Of a stretch of 64,000 bases of DNA, positions 24,944 through 36,630 are shown piece by piece. The notes under the pieces were generated by a model. That model had not been told where the DNA came from, ran no database searches, and saw only the letters and a list, made by a program, of their open reading frames with translations. The stretch's first letter is position 1. Every line of letters begins with the position of its first letter. The stretch comes from Pithys albifrons albifrons (taxonomy: Eukaryota > Chordata > Aves > Passeriformes > Thamnophilidae), in NCBI RefSeq assembly GCF_047495875.1, contig NC_092463.1, positions 35,219,724-35,283,723 on the forward strand. The letters run 5' to 3'. The translations under genes were made by a program, and so were the position numbers.

Positions 24944-27900
24944 GTGAGTGATCAAGAATCGCCTCTCCTTTAGGTTGCGACTTGCAACGGGAAATCGTTG
25001 AGGGTGGGGCGGTTCCTGTGTTTAAATGGATAAATAGGACTATTGAAACTGCCTATGCGATTGTCATGACAGCAGTGAAGTAGCCGCTAATTTTGCTCGC
25101 TCCTTATGCTTTGTTTTTAATTCACTAGTTGCATTTTTTTACTGAGTTCGTGTGGTAAATCGACTTTACGAAATACAGTGATAATTGTTCGGCTAAATAT
25201 AGCATTATGTATTTTGTGTAATATCTCTTTAAAGGTGATTTACACTATTTTAAATCTAGCTATGTATTTAAGAAACAATATCTTAAGTATAATAAATCCA
25301 AAAAGGAGGATAATACTGACACATAGATAAAACTCACCGGGACAACCTGAAAGCAAAGTTCCTCTTTTGCTTGTACATTTGTATGTGTGATCTCTCAAAA
25401 CCGGCTTTAAGCCATTTGTAAAGTCTGTCTTTGCCATTGTTTTGGAAATTTATTCACCCCACAGTCATTACAATAAGCTACAGTTAAACAATGAATTTGC
25501 CACAAACATATAAAGTGGGTGGCTTTGTGCTGATGTGGATTAAAAAATACATCTGATTTCTTTCACCAGCTATCGGGGGAAAGATTCTCTTGAAAGATTG
25601 TGGTAAGAAATAGCTTGGGGACAGTAATACTGTGAAACCGATCACATAACTTGCAGTGAAATTTTAGAGACCTGTAACAAGACTTGACTGATAAGTATTT
25701 CCTGTCTTCAGTGGCCTCTTTTGCAATTTGCTCCAGCTGCAGTATTACTAATAATAGTGTAACCTGAACTCTTGATTTTTTTATTTCATTACAGGTATCT
25801 GTGGAGGGGAGAGCAAATCCTGTATCCCTGCTACAGATGGCTGCTTCCAGTGGCCTTTGCATTCTTGTTCGGTTACCCAGGCTTGTTGCCAGTGGACAGA
25901 CTCTCCCAAAGACTCTGTTGGACATCATGGCAGATAGTACTGTGTTGAAAGTTGGAGTAGGATGCTGGGAAGATGCTTGCAAGTTACTTCATGATTATGG
26001 CCTTCCAGTCAAAGGGAGTGTGGATCTCCGCTATTTAGCCATGAGACAGCAGTAAGTGCTTGAAGACAGAGGCAGCTCTGTTGGAGGAATCACTGGAGTT
26101 GGAAATACTTTAAAAGTCATTTGTATATGCTGAGTGATCTCAGTCTTGTAGGTCTGGGGTTCTTAGGGTGACTTTAGAGAATGGGCATTGACAGCTGCAG
26201 CCCAAGAATATGTCAAGCTTCTATTTTGTGGTCTTAAGGGAAACGAAATCTTCATGAGGATTTCCTTTGCTAATTGTGTCTGTTAGTCTTCTCATAAAAT
26301 ACCCTTATACACTTTGCTGAGTATCGTGGTTTAGCTTTAAGAAGTCCAGGCACAGTGATGTAATGCAATGAGAGCAATCACTGTGTCAGCAGATGTTTGA
26401 ATGCCTGGAAGTCTGGGCTAAATGTGCCCAGGACGTGTAAGCAGAACTGTTGATTTCAAGATTTCTTGGAAAAATTACTAAGTAAACCAGTTCTAATTTT
26501 CTCTTTTAATAAAAATGCTTCTGTGGAAAGATTACAATTACAATGCTATTTTCTTACCCTTCATTCTTCCTAAAACAAAATGTTTTACTTGCGTATGTTC
26601 TTCATGTACAGTTATATGTATGCCTAGGTGTTAGTGATCACTGAGGATAGACTTGTTGTCTCTGGTGGCCAAGATTCCTCTGAGTCATTCCTGGGTCTTC
26701 TGTTCCTCATGAATCCCTAGGGCTGGCAGTCCATCATTTTATGATGGACCTCATTAGTTCAAAAGTGAGTAGTTCAGAGGCAAACACTTCAGCCTTAAAT
26801 GCTACCAACTCCCAACCTTGACTGTTTTGCAAGTTGCAGACACAAGACCATTACTAAATCTAGAAAGGACATTTAATGGAGAGGAGGGAGAGGGCCTGTA
26901 AATCTGGCAGGCAGCTGTTTGAGTGGGAGTCATTCATCATGTGCATTATGTTCTGGCAGGTTCAGGGTCTATGAGGCCATCTGAATTTGTATGAGTGCAT
27001 AATTTTTAATATGTTTATTTCACTTTCTTTGTTAAACTGAAGGAAGGATCTACTTTACAACTGCCTTAGCCTTAAGTCTTTGGCTGAAAAAGTCCTGAAC
27101 TGCCCGCTTGACAAGTCTCCTCATGTGCGTTGCAGCAACTGGGAGGCAGAAGAACTGGCACAAGATCAGGTGTGTCTTCAACTTAGTGTTTTGGGAGGAA
27201 AAGTAACCTTCTTAGTAGAAAAAGAAGGTTTACAACAGAGAGGTCTGAATCTCTTCAAGTTCTGCCACAAAACCTTATATGTGAGTGTGGTCTAAAGTTA
27301 ATTTCAGGTGCTCTGCCTGCATTTCCCTCCTTTTCCTTGAAAATCATTTTCTACTGTTCTCCCTGGATACTTGACTGTTGTTTTCCTTTATTTCTGAAAG
27401 ATCTATAAGGCAATCTCCCTTGAAGAAGTGTTTTCAAAACCTCGACTTTCTATTAATGTCTTTTCTTCATTCTGTAGCAGCCAGTGCAATATTAGAGAGA
27501 GACTGGAAATCTTGTTCACCTTTAGAGTATTATGGTTTCCCTGATTGCTCCGTTTCTTTAGTCAAGCTGCAGGTGTCTGCCATATCAGTGACCGGTAGAG
27601 GGAGTGACAGGACAAAGAACCACGCTGGATATTTATAGCCAGTATGTCAAAAGGGAGCTTCTTTCTAGTTAGGGAGGGCTTGGCGGGGTAGAAGGGTGTT
27701 TTAAGGTCTGGCTGACCTGAATTTTTTCAGTCTGTTGCAGTTCCTGGGGACATCCGCGAGTACTTAAAATCTTGACTGACCCTAAAAATGTGGGGTGTGT
27801 TGACATTATGGAAGTGCCACTCAACTGGCAAAACTTTGAACTTCAGAGGAAATGAATGCAGTTTCTGGCTTTACTGTACCAAGTGTTAAAGATTAATGAT

Positions 27901-30900
27901 GTTTGGGAGTATTTGCTGTTTGTCAATATCTAGATGTCTGTGCTTTTCTGTAGGTTCTCTATGCTGCCAGGGATGCCCAGGTCTCAGTGGCTCTGTTCCT
28001 CCAATTGCTGGGATTTGCTGGCCTCCCTGCTACATCTGAAGATGCAAACTCTGTCACTGCTTGGGAAAAAGCATTGGGTAAATGCCGGGGCTTGGTGGAT
28101 ATCCCATTTAGAGGAAGAAGGAGTGGCAGCACAGGAGAGGAGAAGAGTGGAGAGGGACACTCCCCTCAGAAAACAAAGAATCGGAAATCTTGGGTGAATG
28201 GGCAGTCGTCTGGCAATCGGCAAGTGAGAGATCCACGGAGGCAGAAGCGAAAACCTCTGGGTGTGGGATATTCTGCACGGTAAGTGTATGAGCACATTTT
28301 AGTCTTTGCACTGCAGATGAAAAACTTTGAATGTTGCCTTACGCCCTATTCATTAAACAAAGTGGATAATACACAGGCTAGGAAAAGAAGTGAAGGACAT
28401 AACAGTCATGGGAGCCAGATATTTTTTCTGTTTTCCTCATTTCTCTCTAGGTGGTGTTGAAAGCATGGCAGCACTGGGATCTGTACTAGGTCATGAGCAA
28501 GTTGAAGCGTTGTCTTCAACTTTTGCCCTTCCTTCCCCTGGGAAGCATTAACCATATAGCAGAGTCCCAGCAGGCAGTGGTTGCCTGTCCAGCTGTCATT
28601 CTTGGAGTGTCCTGCACAGGGCTAAGAGTTGGACTCGATGATCCTGATGGGTCTCTTCCAGCTCAGCATATGCTATGGTTCTGCTTCCCAAAGAGCTGTG
28701 CCTTGTCTCCTCCAGGGAAAAGGTGATAACTGCATAGAGTTTGTCCTTTCATCAGGATCTGCCTCGTGGACTGCTGTTTGTACTTTGCTCTCCCGTGTCA
28801 CTGTGGCCACAGAGATGGCAGGGTACTGAGCAGAGCTGAAAGCTAAGGCTAACAGCGGTAGGACATGTTCTGTGAGGTGCCAGAGGCCACAGAAAGGAAC
28901 AGTCTGCGGTAGCAACAAACCCTGCCCTTCTTTGTTGGCCTGGGAGAGAGAGGAGGGAACAGCACTGCTTTGGACTTGCAGAGGCAGCTGTTGCAGGATT
29001 CAGGATTACCATCCTCACAGGTGATTTTTTGGAGTGGATCCTAAATTCTTATGGCCTTTTGCTAATGAGAGTTCAGAACTAGTCGGGGAAGTCTCTTTAA
29101 GCTAATTGCAGTAGAAGATGTGGGGAGCTAGTATGTTTGGTTTTGTTGGGATACAATCTAATAAAATTTATCACTGGATATAGAAACTAAAATTGTCTGT
29201 AATTATTGGGAAAGAAAGCCAGACGTTCTAGTACTTGTTTTCTCCTTTTTAGGTTTATTGGATTGGCAATGGAGACATCGTAATGTAGTCAATAATACTG
29301 ATTTCATTAGCAGTCTTTAAAGGTATTGTGTTTTACACAGCAAGTTCCTCCAGATTTTTGTTTTATATTTTTATTGGGAGGCTGTCTTACAAAACAGGAG
29401 TACTGCATCTGATGGGAGGATTAAAATTTAAACAAAATTGTATTCCAAGATAAATTGAGATCTCCCCATATTTGTTTATTTATTTTTTGTTTTTAAGTGC
29501 GCTTGACTTTACGAGAGATCTGTAGACTCACTGTTTTTTACAGTATTTACAGCAGTGTGGCTCTGGTCTGTAATAACATGGGGTGTGGTTTGAAAAGTCC
29601 TTTTCCACTTTTCCTTTCTGTTTAAGTCTGTTTAGTTTTAATGTTTATTCATTTAGAATTGGGAAGTACTGAAATTGTCATGATGACTGAGTGGATGCTC
29701 AGTAGAAGGACACCTCCTATATCATTGTTTTGTTGGGGTTTTTTCCCACTCATGGACCTCGAAAGAAATTGTTCTGTCAGATTACAGAGCCTGAGAATCA
29801 ACCTTTTTAGCTGGTAAAGCTGCTGACTTCTTACTTGTACAATCTTGCTGGAGCGAAGAAAGAAAACTTTTTCTCACTGTGTTCTGACATGTCTGGCCAG
29901 TTACTCCCAGGTCCTCTCTGAGCCCAACCTGTCCACTCTCCAGTTTTGTTTGAAGGAGGTTGGCAGAATAAGGAAACACTTTCTGCAAAACAGGGTCCTT
30001 CCACAGACTGCCACAAACCACCGGAGACTGCTCAAGCAGGACTTCTTGTCACTGCCAAAGGCTGGGTGAGGCTGTGTTTGAGGGCCTCAGCTCAGTTTTG
30101 TTGTTCTCATGGATTGTGTTTGAATTTCCAGTGCTGCAAGAGTCTTTTTGGGTAAATGGCTTGGGTAAATGAAGTAATTACTACTTACACTAACTTTTAG
30201 ACAAGTTTTTTTTAATAAAACAGTAAAATACAGGCTTAGGCAGCCAATCCTTGAAACTGCCTTGCCTGCAAGTTGACACTGAGCTTACTCTTGGCTCATT
30301 ATCTTCATGACTTCAATTCTCTTTTGTTTTCTAATGTAATTCTTTTTTAAAGGCTGTCATCATTGATGGCATCTCTTGAAAGTTGGGGTTCAGAGTTACG
30401 GTTCTGTTGGCAGCAGAGAACAAAGATACCTTAGAGTCAGTGAACCCTGGGTAAGTTTTTAGATGTACTGCTTCCCTTAGCAGCAGTCTGTGCAGTCCTG
30501 GCAGCCTCAATTGTGCGTTTAGGGGTGCTACTGTGATTTGGAAGAGGCTGCATGAGTTGAAGTGTGGCACACGTGGCTATAGAGCGCTCTGTTTTTTTGG
30601 CATGCTGTTGTAGTTGCTGTAATGCTGCCTTTGTTTCATAGAAAATCTCCATTGTATGACAACTGCTTCCTGCATGCGCCAGATGGACAACCCCTGTGCA
30701 CCTGTGATCGCAAGAAGGCTCAGTGGTATCTGGACAAGGGGATTGGAGGTAGGCATACCAGATTTCTGGCTGGTATTTGAAATACAGCTTTTTTTTTTCT
30801 TTGTTTTTTTTTTCTTGTTTCTTGGAGCATGAATCTTTCGTATCCTTTCTTATGGAAGATACTGTTGGGGATTCATTAGGATGATTCTTATGTTGTAGCA

Positions 30901-33174
30901 TTGTTATTTTAGCTTTCAAATACAAATTTGTCTTGAATATTCTCTCTCTGTCTTTATCCTTTTAGAGCTAGTTAGCACAGACCCATTCATTGTAAAGTTG
31001 CGGTTTGAGCCTTCAGGACGTCCTGAGTCTCAAGTTGATTATTATCTGACAGTCAAAGAAAACCTGTGTGTTGTATGTGGCAAGCGGGAATCCTATATCC
31101 GGTGAGTTGTTTAGTGGGTAGGAGAAAAACACATCTTCTAAAACAGGACCAAGGTCTGCATCTAGTTTGGCATCCATAAATTTGGTTAGTGGCCTGAAAC
31201 ATTAGGCTTGTTTGTGTCCTGGATGGGCTGTCACTATTTGAATGCTCTGTAGTTGTATGTGACTGGGTAGATCTGGCACTGAAGAGACCAGCCTTTCCTT
31301 TTACAGAGGCAGGAGATACTGCTCCTAGGAGAGAGCAAAGCTCTCATGGAACATCTGTGTGCTACAGTTTGAATGTGGGGGGGGGCAGCAGTGTGCCAAC
31401 ACACACTGTTCAGGTGGCATCCCCTTCTGAAAATAGCTGTACTAGTCCTTCCATTACTTAATACTTACATTTTTGAAAAGTTTAGGTGAGCCTAAAGCTC
31501 AGAAGGTCAAAAATAATGAGATTTTTCTTTGCAGCTGCTACTGATTATTTGAGAAATGTACTTCTCACAGAGCATTTCTTTCTTTATTTTTTTTTACAGT
31601 ATGAATCTTTTTCTTTTTGATTGAAAGGGATAAATTTTTGGAAGGCAAAAAAGAGAAATGCAGAAAACATGTAGAAAGAACTACAAATAAAAGAACAAAA
31701 ATAATCTCTTGCTGTACTAAGGGCCCCAATCCTGGTAATCTTTGTTTTCCTAGACTTCTAGTTTTAGTTGACCCTTTCTGGGCCAGGAAGAGGAGGAACT
31801 GGGGAGTAGTAGCTCCTGGCAGCTGTAATGAACTGTTGGTTTTGTGTTCTCTAGGAAGAACATTGTTCCTCATGAATACCGAAGGCACTTTCCCATCCAG
31901 ATGAAGGACCACAACTCCCATGATGTACTCCTACTCTGCACATCCTGCCATGCCATTTCCAATTACTATGACAACCATCTGAAGCAGCAGCTGGCTGAGG
32001 AGTTTGGTGCCCCCATTGGCTGCGAGGAAGGTGTACGTCTCCTGGAGGACCCTCTGCGCAGGCAGGTGCGCTCAGGAGCGCGAGCCCTGCTGAATGCAGA
32101 CAGCCTGCCTGACCCCCGAAGGGCAGAGCTTCTGCAAAGCATCAAGGACTTCTTTAACACAGAGGCAGTCACACCAGAGATGCTTCTGGAAGCAGCTGAT
32201 CTGGAAACCAGGTATAACAGCCCATCAGTAGGTGTAAGACTTTAGTAATTTATATTGCATTTCTTAGTGGTTTTGTTCTTATTTACATGCTTCTCCTCCC
32301 AATGCAGGAGTTGTCTGGGAACTGCAGCTCTTGTTTATTCTCCTCTTTCCCTTCCTCTTGTAACAGTCTTCTGTTCTTGCTCTCCATCTTCCCATCCAAC
32401 ACTTTATACTTCTTTTGAAGGACAGCTCAGGAAGGGAGGCTGAACAACAATCATATCAAAAATCTCTTCCACTTTCTCAAAGCCTCCCCAAACATCTTTT
32501 CTTAACAAGTATCTAGTCTCTGTCTGCATGAAATCAGTATTTCCTCCTTTTTATGCTTACTATTCTTTGTCATGTGCCAGTGTTATAACTCAGAATCTAT
32601 CCAGGCGGAGAATTCAGTGGCAGGATCAGTGCTCTGGAGGGTCATATAGTTTTCGCCTTGAGAAATTTGCAGTCTGTCTCCTGAGGAGCTTGTAATGGAC
32701 CTAAAGGACTTTGTTTAGTGTTGCTATAGAAGAACACTCTCAGTGTAGAGAAACCAGCTTCACAGTGTAACTGTGTTCGAGAAAGCAGTTTAGCATTGAA
32801 GCAAAGCTTAAAACTCTCCCTCTTCGTTAGCTTACCATGTGTCTGTAATTAAATTCTGCAGCTGAAAGTATCTTCAGTGTCTTGCTGTTTATTGGAGACA
32901 GATCTAGAGTCTTAGAGTAGTCTTGTGTGAAAATGAACTCTGCTTGTGTCCTGACAGGATCTGCAATGAGAGCTACATGCCTCATGGACTGAAGGTGGTG
33001 CAGTGTTTTGCTAAAGGAGGCCTGCGCTCCCTTATGCAGTTGGAAAGACGCTGGCGGCAGCATTTCTTGGACAGTATGCAGCCCAAGCACCTCCCAGAGC
33101 AGTGGTCAGTGGATCATAACCATGTGAAGCTGATCCGAAAGTATGGGGAGGATCTTCAGATCGAGCTGTCATGA
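24605..33174 (+). CDS. EXD2: EXD2, 3'-5' exonuclease domain-containing protein 2 (complete coding region, 8 coding exons)
   Basis: EXD2 is a metal-dependent DEDDy (DnaQ-like) 3'-5' exonuclease, reported in DNA end resection and at the mitochondrial outer membrane. Coding exons: 24605-24943, 25795-26051, 27043-27169, 27954-28279, 30642-30748, 30966-31101, 31855-32211, 32958-33174. Together they make 1866 nt, 621 residues plus TGA, the length I recall for human EXD2. All junctions are GT/AG and in phase. An N-terminal hydrophobic anchor (about residues 9-25, LVTLLGVAVGGLVLW) precedes a basic stretch. The exonuclease domain covers about 75-290, with catalytic residues D110 and E112 (GIDCEW), D173 (CWEDACKLL), and Y244 with D248 (YAARDAQ). 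A lysine/arginine-rich linker (about 300-345) follows. The C-terminal region has C420-x2-C423, H437, H450, H453 and C459-x2-C462, a zinc-binding, HNH-like pattern. No frameshift or missing catalytic residue was seen, so the gene looks functional. Confidence 0.97.
25795..26051 (+). CDS. EXD2: EXD2 exon 3: exonuclease core
   Basis: Acceptor TTACAG/GTATCT; ends CA/GTAAGT. It is 257 nt and leaves two bases of a glutamine codon. It encodes VSVEGRANPVSLLQMA through VGVGCWEDACKLLHDYGL to LAMRQ, including catalytic D173. The continuous ORF reads through the donor to a stop three codons later, as expected for intron. Confidence 0.95.
27043..27169 (+). CDS. EXD2: EXD2 exon 4: exonuclease core
   Basis: 127 nt, from acceptor CTGAAG/GAAGG to donor CAG/GTGTGT. 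It completes the glutamine codon and encodes KDLLYNCLSLKSLAEKVLNC...CSNWEAEELAQDQ, the helix before the third exonuclease motif. Ends in phase 0. Confidence 0.95.
27954..28279 (+). CDS. EXD2: EXD2 exon 5: third exonuclease motif and basic linker
   Basis: 326 nt, from acceptor TCTGTAG/GTTCTC to donor CG/GTAAGT. Starts VLYAARDAQVSVALFLQLLG, giving the DEDDy tyrosine (Y244) and aspartate (D248). It then codes for a low-complexity, lysine- and arginine-rich linker ending RKPLGVGYSAR. The linker is likely flexible. Confidence 0.95.
28280..30641 (+). other. EXD2: EXD2 intron between exons 5 and 6 (largest intron)
   Basis: 2.36-kb intron. It contains a CR1 3'-end scrap (about 28605-28684); I see nothing else recognisable. 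The other EXD2 introns are 23366-24534, 24944-25794, 26052-27042, 27170-27953, 30749-30965, 31102-31854 and 32212-32957. They are AT- and T-rich and hold no gene or repeat that I can support. The intron at 26052-27042 includes a small hairpin, stem 9 bp and loop TTT, at 26729-26749. Confidence 0.8.
28605..28684 (+). repeat. CR1 3'-end fragment in an EXD2 intron
   Basis: The stretch 'agagttggactcgatgatcc' (about 28624), followed by a 'gggtctcttccagctcag' block and a decayed 'atgctatggttctg' tail, is the 3' UTR signature of CR1. Only about 80 bp remain, so it is a dead 5'-truncated copy. Confidence 0.75.
30642..30748 (+). CDS. EXD2: EXD2 exon 6
   Basis: 107 nt, from acceptor TTTCATAG/AAAATC to donor GGAG/GTAGGC. 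Encodes KSPLYDNCFLHAPDGQPLCT...AQWYLDKGIG plus the first base of a glutamate codon. Too short to stand out as an ORF. Identified by family match and by phase agreement on both sides. Confidence 0.93.
30966..31101 (+). CDS. EXD2: EXD2 exon 7: first zinc-ligand pair
   Basis: 136 nt, from acceptor CCTTTTAG/AGCTAG to donor CG/GTGAGT. Encodes LVSTDPFIVKLRFEPSGRPE...ENLCVVCGKRESYIR, including C420-x2-C423. Ends two bases into an arginine codon completed by exon 8. Confidence 0.95.
31855..32211 (+). CDS. EXD2: EXD2 exon 8: HNH-like second half
   Basis: 357 nt, from acceptor TCTCTAG/GAAGAA to donor CCAG/GTATAA. Encodes KNIVPHEYRRHFPIQMKDHN, then SHDVLLLCTSCHAISNYYDN (C459-x2-C462), then a helical, charged region ending LLEAADLET. 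The longest coding exon of the gene. Confidence 0.95.
32958..33174 (+). CDS. EXD2: EXD2 exon 9: C-terminus and stop
   Basis: 217 coding nt after acceptor CTGACAG/GATCTG. Encodes ICNESYMPHGLKVVQC...SLMQLERRWRQHFLDSMQPK and ends DLQIELS with TGA at 33172-33174. The C-terminus is strongly conserved with the mammalian protein. Confidence 0.95.
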
Positions 33175-33880
33175 AACTTACTTCCTGGACTCTGGATAGT
33201 GTCTAATGGACATATGTAACTGAAGATGGGAGAAGTACTTTTATCTCTGTCTTCTCTAACACCTGGGCCTGGGTTTGCAAACAGGTAGCAGTAGATCTGC
33301 CAGATTTGACATTTTATAGAGTTAAATTTGACAGTTAAATCTGTTGACTTGAACTTTCAGGTGGTTTGGAATTTTTAATCTTAGTCTGTCCCTAACTAGT
33401 TTAATGCAAGAGTGACATACTAAGGGGACTTCTCAAAGTGACTGTGGAGAATTATTTTCTACCCTCCAGGATGCTTGATGCCTGCAGACCATCTCTCTTA
33501 ACACAGAGTACAATATATGAATGTTTCCAGATTTTCTGACATACATTTGCACCCTTGGCTGCACCTTTGGAGTCTTCTGATAAAAGTCTTTGTTTTCAGT
33601 GCAGTTGCATTCATATGAGTTCTTCTTAGAGAAGAGCCCTTGCCAGAGAGAGATTTCTTGTTTGGAAGTGGCAAAGAAACCTTACTTTTTTGCAGATTGT
33701 GAGCTGTACCAGCATTGCAGATAACCTCAGCAAGTTTCCTCGTGGCAGGTGCCTGATGAGAAATAACACACTGGCAGTGTGGAAGCACCCATGCCAAGTC
33801 TTTTGTTAAACAGCTTCCAGCAACACGCAGTTTATAACAAATGTTCTTCTGCTTATCTGTGGTGAATAGTGTGTGTGTGT
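33175..33880 (+). other. EXD2: EXD2 3' UTR / downstream region
   Basis: AT-rich sequence after the EXD2 stop. I see no canonical AATAAA before the CR1 nest begins at about 33880, so the 3' end of the transcript cannot be placed. An ATTAAA at 37497-37502 beyond the CR1s is one candidate, which would put the CR1 nest inside the 3' UTR. A variant signal nearer the stop is equally possible. Confidence 0.5.
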
Positions 33881-34108
33881 GCCTGCAGGGCTGTGATCTT
33901 ACTGGCATTACAGAGATGGAGTGGGATGACTCCTACGGCTGGAGTGTTGGGATGGAAGGATACAGGCTCTTTAAGAAGGACAGGCATGGAGGTGTCACCT
34001 TCTATGTCAGTGACTGGCTGGAAAGCCTGGAGTTCTGGCTAGAGTGCATGGAGCTCAGCTTGAGGGATGGATGAGGAGTCAACTCAGAATTTATGGGTCA
34101 GGATTAAA
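33880..34108 (+). mobile_element. Older (host) CR1, 5' segment (endonuclease region)
   Basis: Starts near 'gcctgcagggctgtgatctt'. It encodes a decayed CR1 apurinic-endonuclease segment (GITEMEWDDSYGWSVGMEGY, then RLFKKDRHGGVTFYV), with a stop at 34072-34074 and a frame change into QNLWVRIK. It breaks off at 'gtcaggattaaa' where the younger CR1 begins. It resumes at about 36631 with 'gggagggcagggacaggtga', the sequence expected next in CR1. Truncated at its 5' end. Confidence 0.8.
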
Positions 34109-36630
34109 TTCTGGATAATGAAGGGGATGAATTATTCTACAAGCAGCTGGCAGATGTCTCAAAATCTCCAGCCCTTGTTCTTGTGGGTGACTTTAACCTG
34201 CCAGATATCTGCTGGGAGCTTCATACTGCAGAGAAGAGGCAGTCAAGGAGGTTCCTGGAGTGTATAGAGGACAATTTCCTTCATCAACTGGTAAATGAGC
34301 CTACCAGGGGGAAGGCCCTGCTAGACCTACTGTTTACAAACAGAGAGGGGCTGGTAGATGATGTAGTGGTTGGAGGCCGCCTGGGGCATAGTGACCATGA
34401 AATAATAGAATTTTCAGTCCTCAGGGATGTAAGGAGAGCCACCATTAAAACCTCTGCCTTGGACTTCCGGAGAGCAGATTTTGGCCTATTCAAAAAACTG
34501 ATTCAGAGCATACCCTGGGAAACAACCCTTAAAGGTAAGGGGGTCCAGGAGGGATGGACATGTTTTAAGAGGGAGATTTTGAATGCACAGCAACAGGCTG
34601 TCCCAGTGTGCCGAAAGGCCAGCCAGAGGGGAAGACGGCCAGCTTGGTTAAATAGGGAGATTCTGCCAGAAATCAGGGATAAAAAGAAAGTTTACAGACT
34701 ATGGAAAAAAGGGCTGGCTACTTACGAAGAATTTACAGATAGAGCTAGGTCATGCAGGAAAAAAATTAGGGAAAGAAAAGTGGAATTTGAAGTAAATTTG
34801 GCTATTTCAGTTAGGGATAACAAAAAGTCCTTTTATAAATACATTAATAACAAAAGGAGGGACAAGGAAAACCTCCATTCTCTGTTGGACTTGGAGGGAA
34901 ATATAGTTAAGGAAGATGAGGAGAAGGCTGAGGTACTTAACACCTACTTTGCCTCAGTTTTCACCAGTAAGACAGGTGGCCCTCAAGACAACTGGCCTCT
35001 GGAGCTGGTGGACAGGGAGAGGGAGCTGAATACCCCTCCTGTATTCCAGGAGGAAATAGTGACCGACTTACTGAGCCAGCTGGATCCTAACAAGTCTATG
35101 GGACCAGATGGGATCCATCCCAGGGTGATGAAGGAGCTGGCAGAAGAGCTTGCCAAACTGCTCTCCATCATCTTCCAACAGTCCTGGCTCTCTGGGGAGG
35201 TCCCAGATGATTGTAGGTTGGCCAATGTCACCCCAATCCACAAAAAGGGCTGCAAGCAGGACCCTGGCAACTACAGGCCTGTCAGCCTGACCTCCGTGCC
35301 TGGCAGGGTTATGGAGCAGTTCATCCTGAGTGCAATCACACAGCACCTTCAGGGTGGACAAGGGATTAGACTCAGCCAGCATGGGTTTAGGAGGGGCAGG
35401 TCCTGTCTGACCAACCTGATCTCTTTCTACAATCAGGTGACCCACCTGGTGGATGAGGGGAAGGCTGTGGATGTGGTCTATCTGGACTTGAGCCAAGGCC
35501 TTTGATACTGTCTCCTATAATATACTCCTGAAAAAGCTGGTAGCCCATGGCCTGGACAAGTGTACCCTCTCCTGGATTAAGAGCTGGCTGGAGGGTCGGG
35601 CCCAGAGAGTGCTGGTGAACGGAGCTGCATCCAGCTGGCGGCCAGTCACCAGTGGTGTTCCCCAGGGGTCTGTGTTGGGTCCAGTCCTGTTTAACATCTT
35701 TATTGATGATTTAGATGAGGGGATTGAGTCCATCATCAGCAAATTTGCTGATGACACCAAGTTGGGAGGGAGTGTCGACCAGCTGGAAGGCAGGAGGGCT
35801 CTGCAGAGGGATCTGGATAGACTTGAGAGATGGGCTGATTCCAATGGGATGAAGTTCAACAAGGCCAAGTGCCGGGTCCTGCACTTTGGCCACAACAACC
35901 CCCTGCAGTGCTACAGGCTGGGCACAGAGTGGCTGGAGAGCAGCCAGGCAGAAAGGGACCTTGGAGTACTAATTGACAGGAAGCTCAACATGAGTCAACA
36001 GTGTGCCCAGGTGGCCAAGAAGGCCAATGGGATCCTGTCCTGTATCAAAAATAGCGTGACCAGCAGGACCAGGGAAGTGATCCTTCCCCTGTACTCTGCA
36101 TTGGTGAGGCCACACCTTGAGTACTGTGTTCAGTTCTGGGCCCCTCAGTTCAGAAAGGATATTGAGGTGCTGGAGCGGGTCCAGAGAAGAGCAACAAGGC
36201 TGGTGAAGGGACTGGAGCACAAGTCCTACGGGGAGAGGCTGAGGGAGCTGGGGTTGTTTAGCCTGGAGAAGAGGAGGCTCAGAGGTGACCTCATCACTGT
36301 CTATAACTACCTGAAGGGAAGTTATAGCCAGGTGGGGGCTGGTCTCTTCTCCCAGGCACTCAGCAATAGGACAAGGGGGCACGGGCGTAAGCTCTGCCAG
36401 GGGAAATTTAAGTTGGATATCAGAAAAAAATTCTTTACAGAGAGAGTAATCAGGCATTGGAATGGGCTGCCCGGAGAGGTGGTGGATTCACCATCCCTAG
36501 AGATTTTTAAACACAGATTGGACGTGGCGCTGGGTGCCATGATCTAGTAAATGGACTAGAGTTGGACCAAGGGTTGGACTCGATGATCTTGGAGGTCTTT
36601 TCCAACCCAATCGATTCTATGATTCTATGA
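34109..36630 (+). mobile_element. Younger CR1 LINE inserted into the older one; ORF2 nearly open
   Basis: A 2.5-kb, 5'-truncated CR1 that encodes the end of the endonuclease domain (ALVLVGDFNLPDICWELHTA), the linker, the reverse transcriptase and the C-terminal domain. The reading frame is open from about 34112 to 35493. One extra C at 35493/35494 shifts it, and it is then open to the stop at 36545-36547. RT landmarks: [54 protein letters not shown] and the catalytic FADD at 35744-35755. The 3' UTR ends in 'gattctatgattctatga' (36613-36630). Loss of most of the endonuclease and the frameshift make it inactive, but the low decay indicates a recent insertion. Confidence 0.92.

Noticed and set aside
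26729..26749. Small hairpin as a structured RNA
   Set aside because: A 9-bp stem with a 3-base loop is expected by chance in 64 kb.
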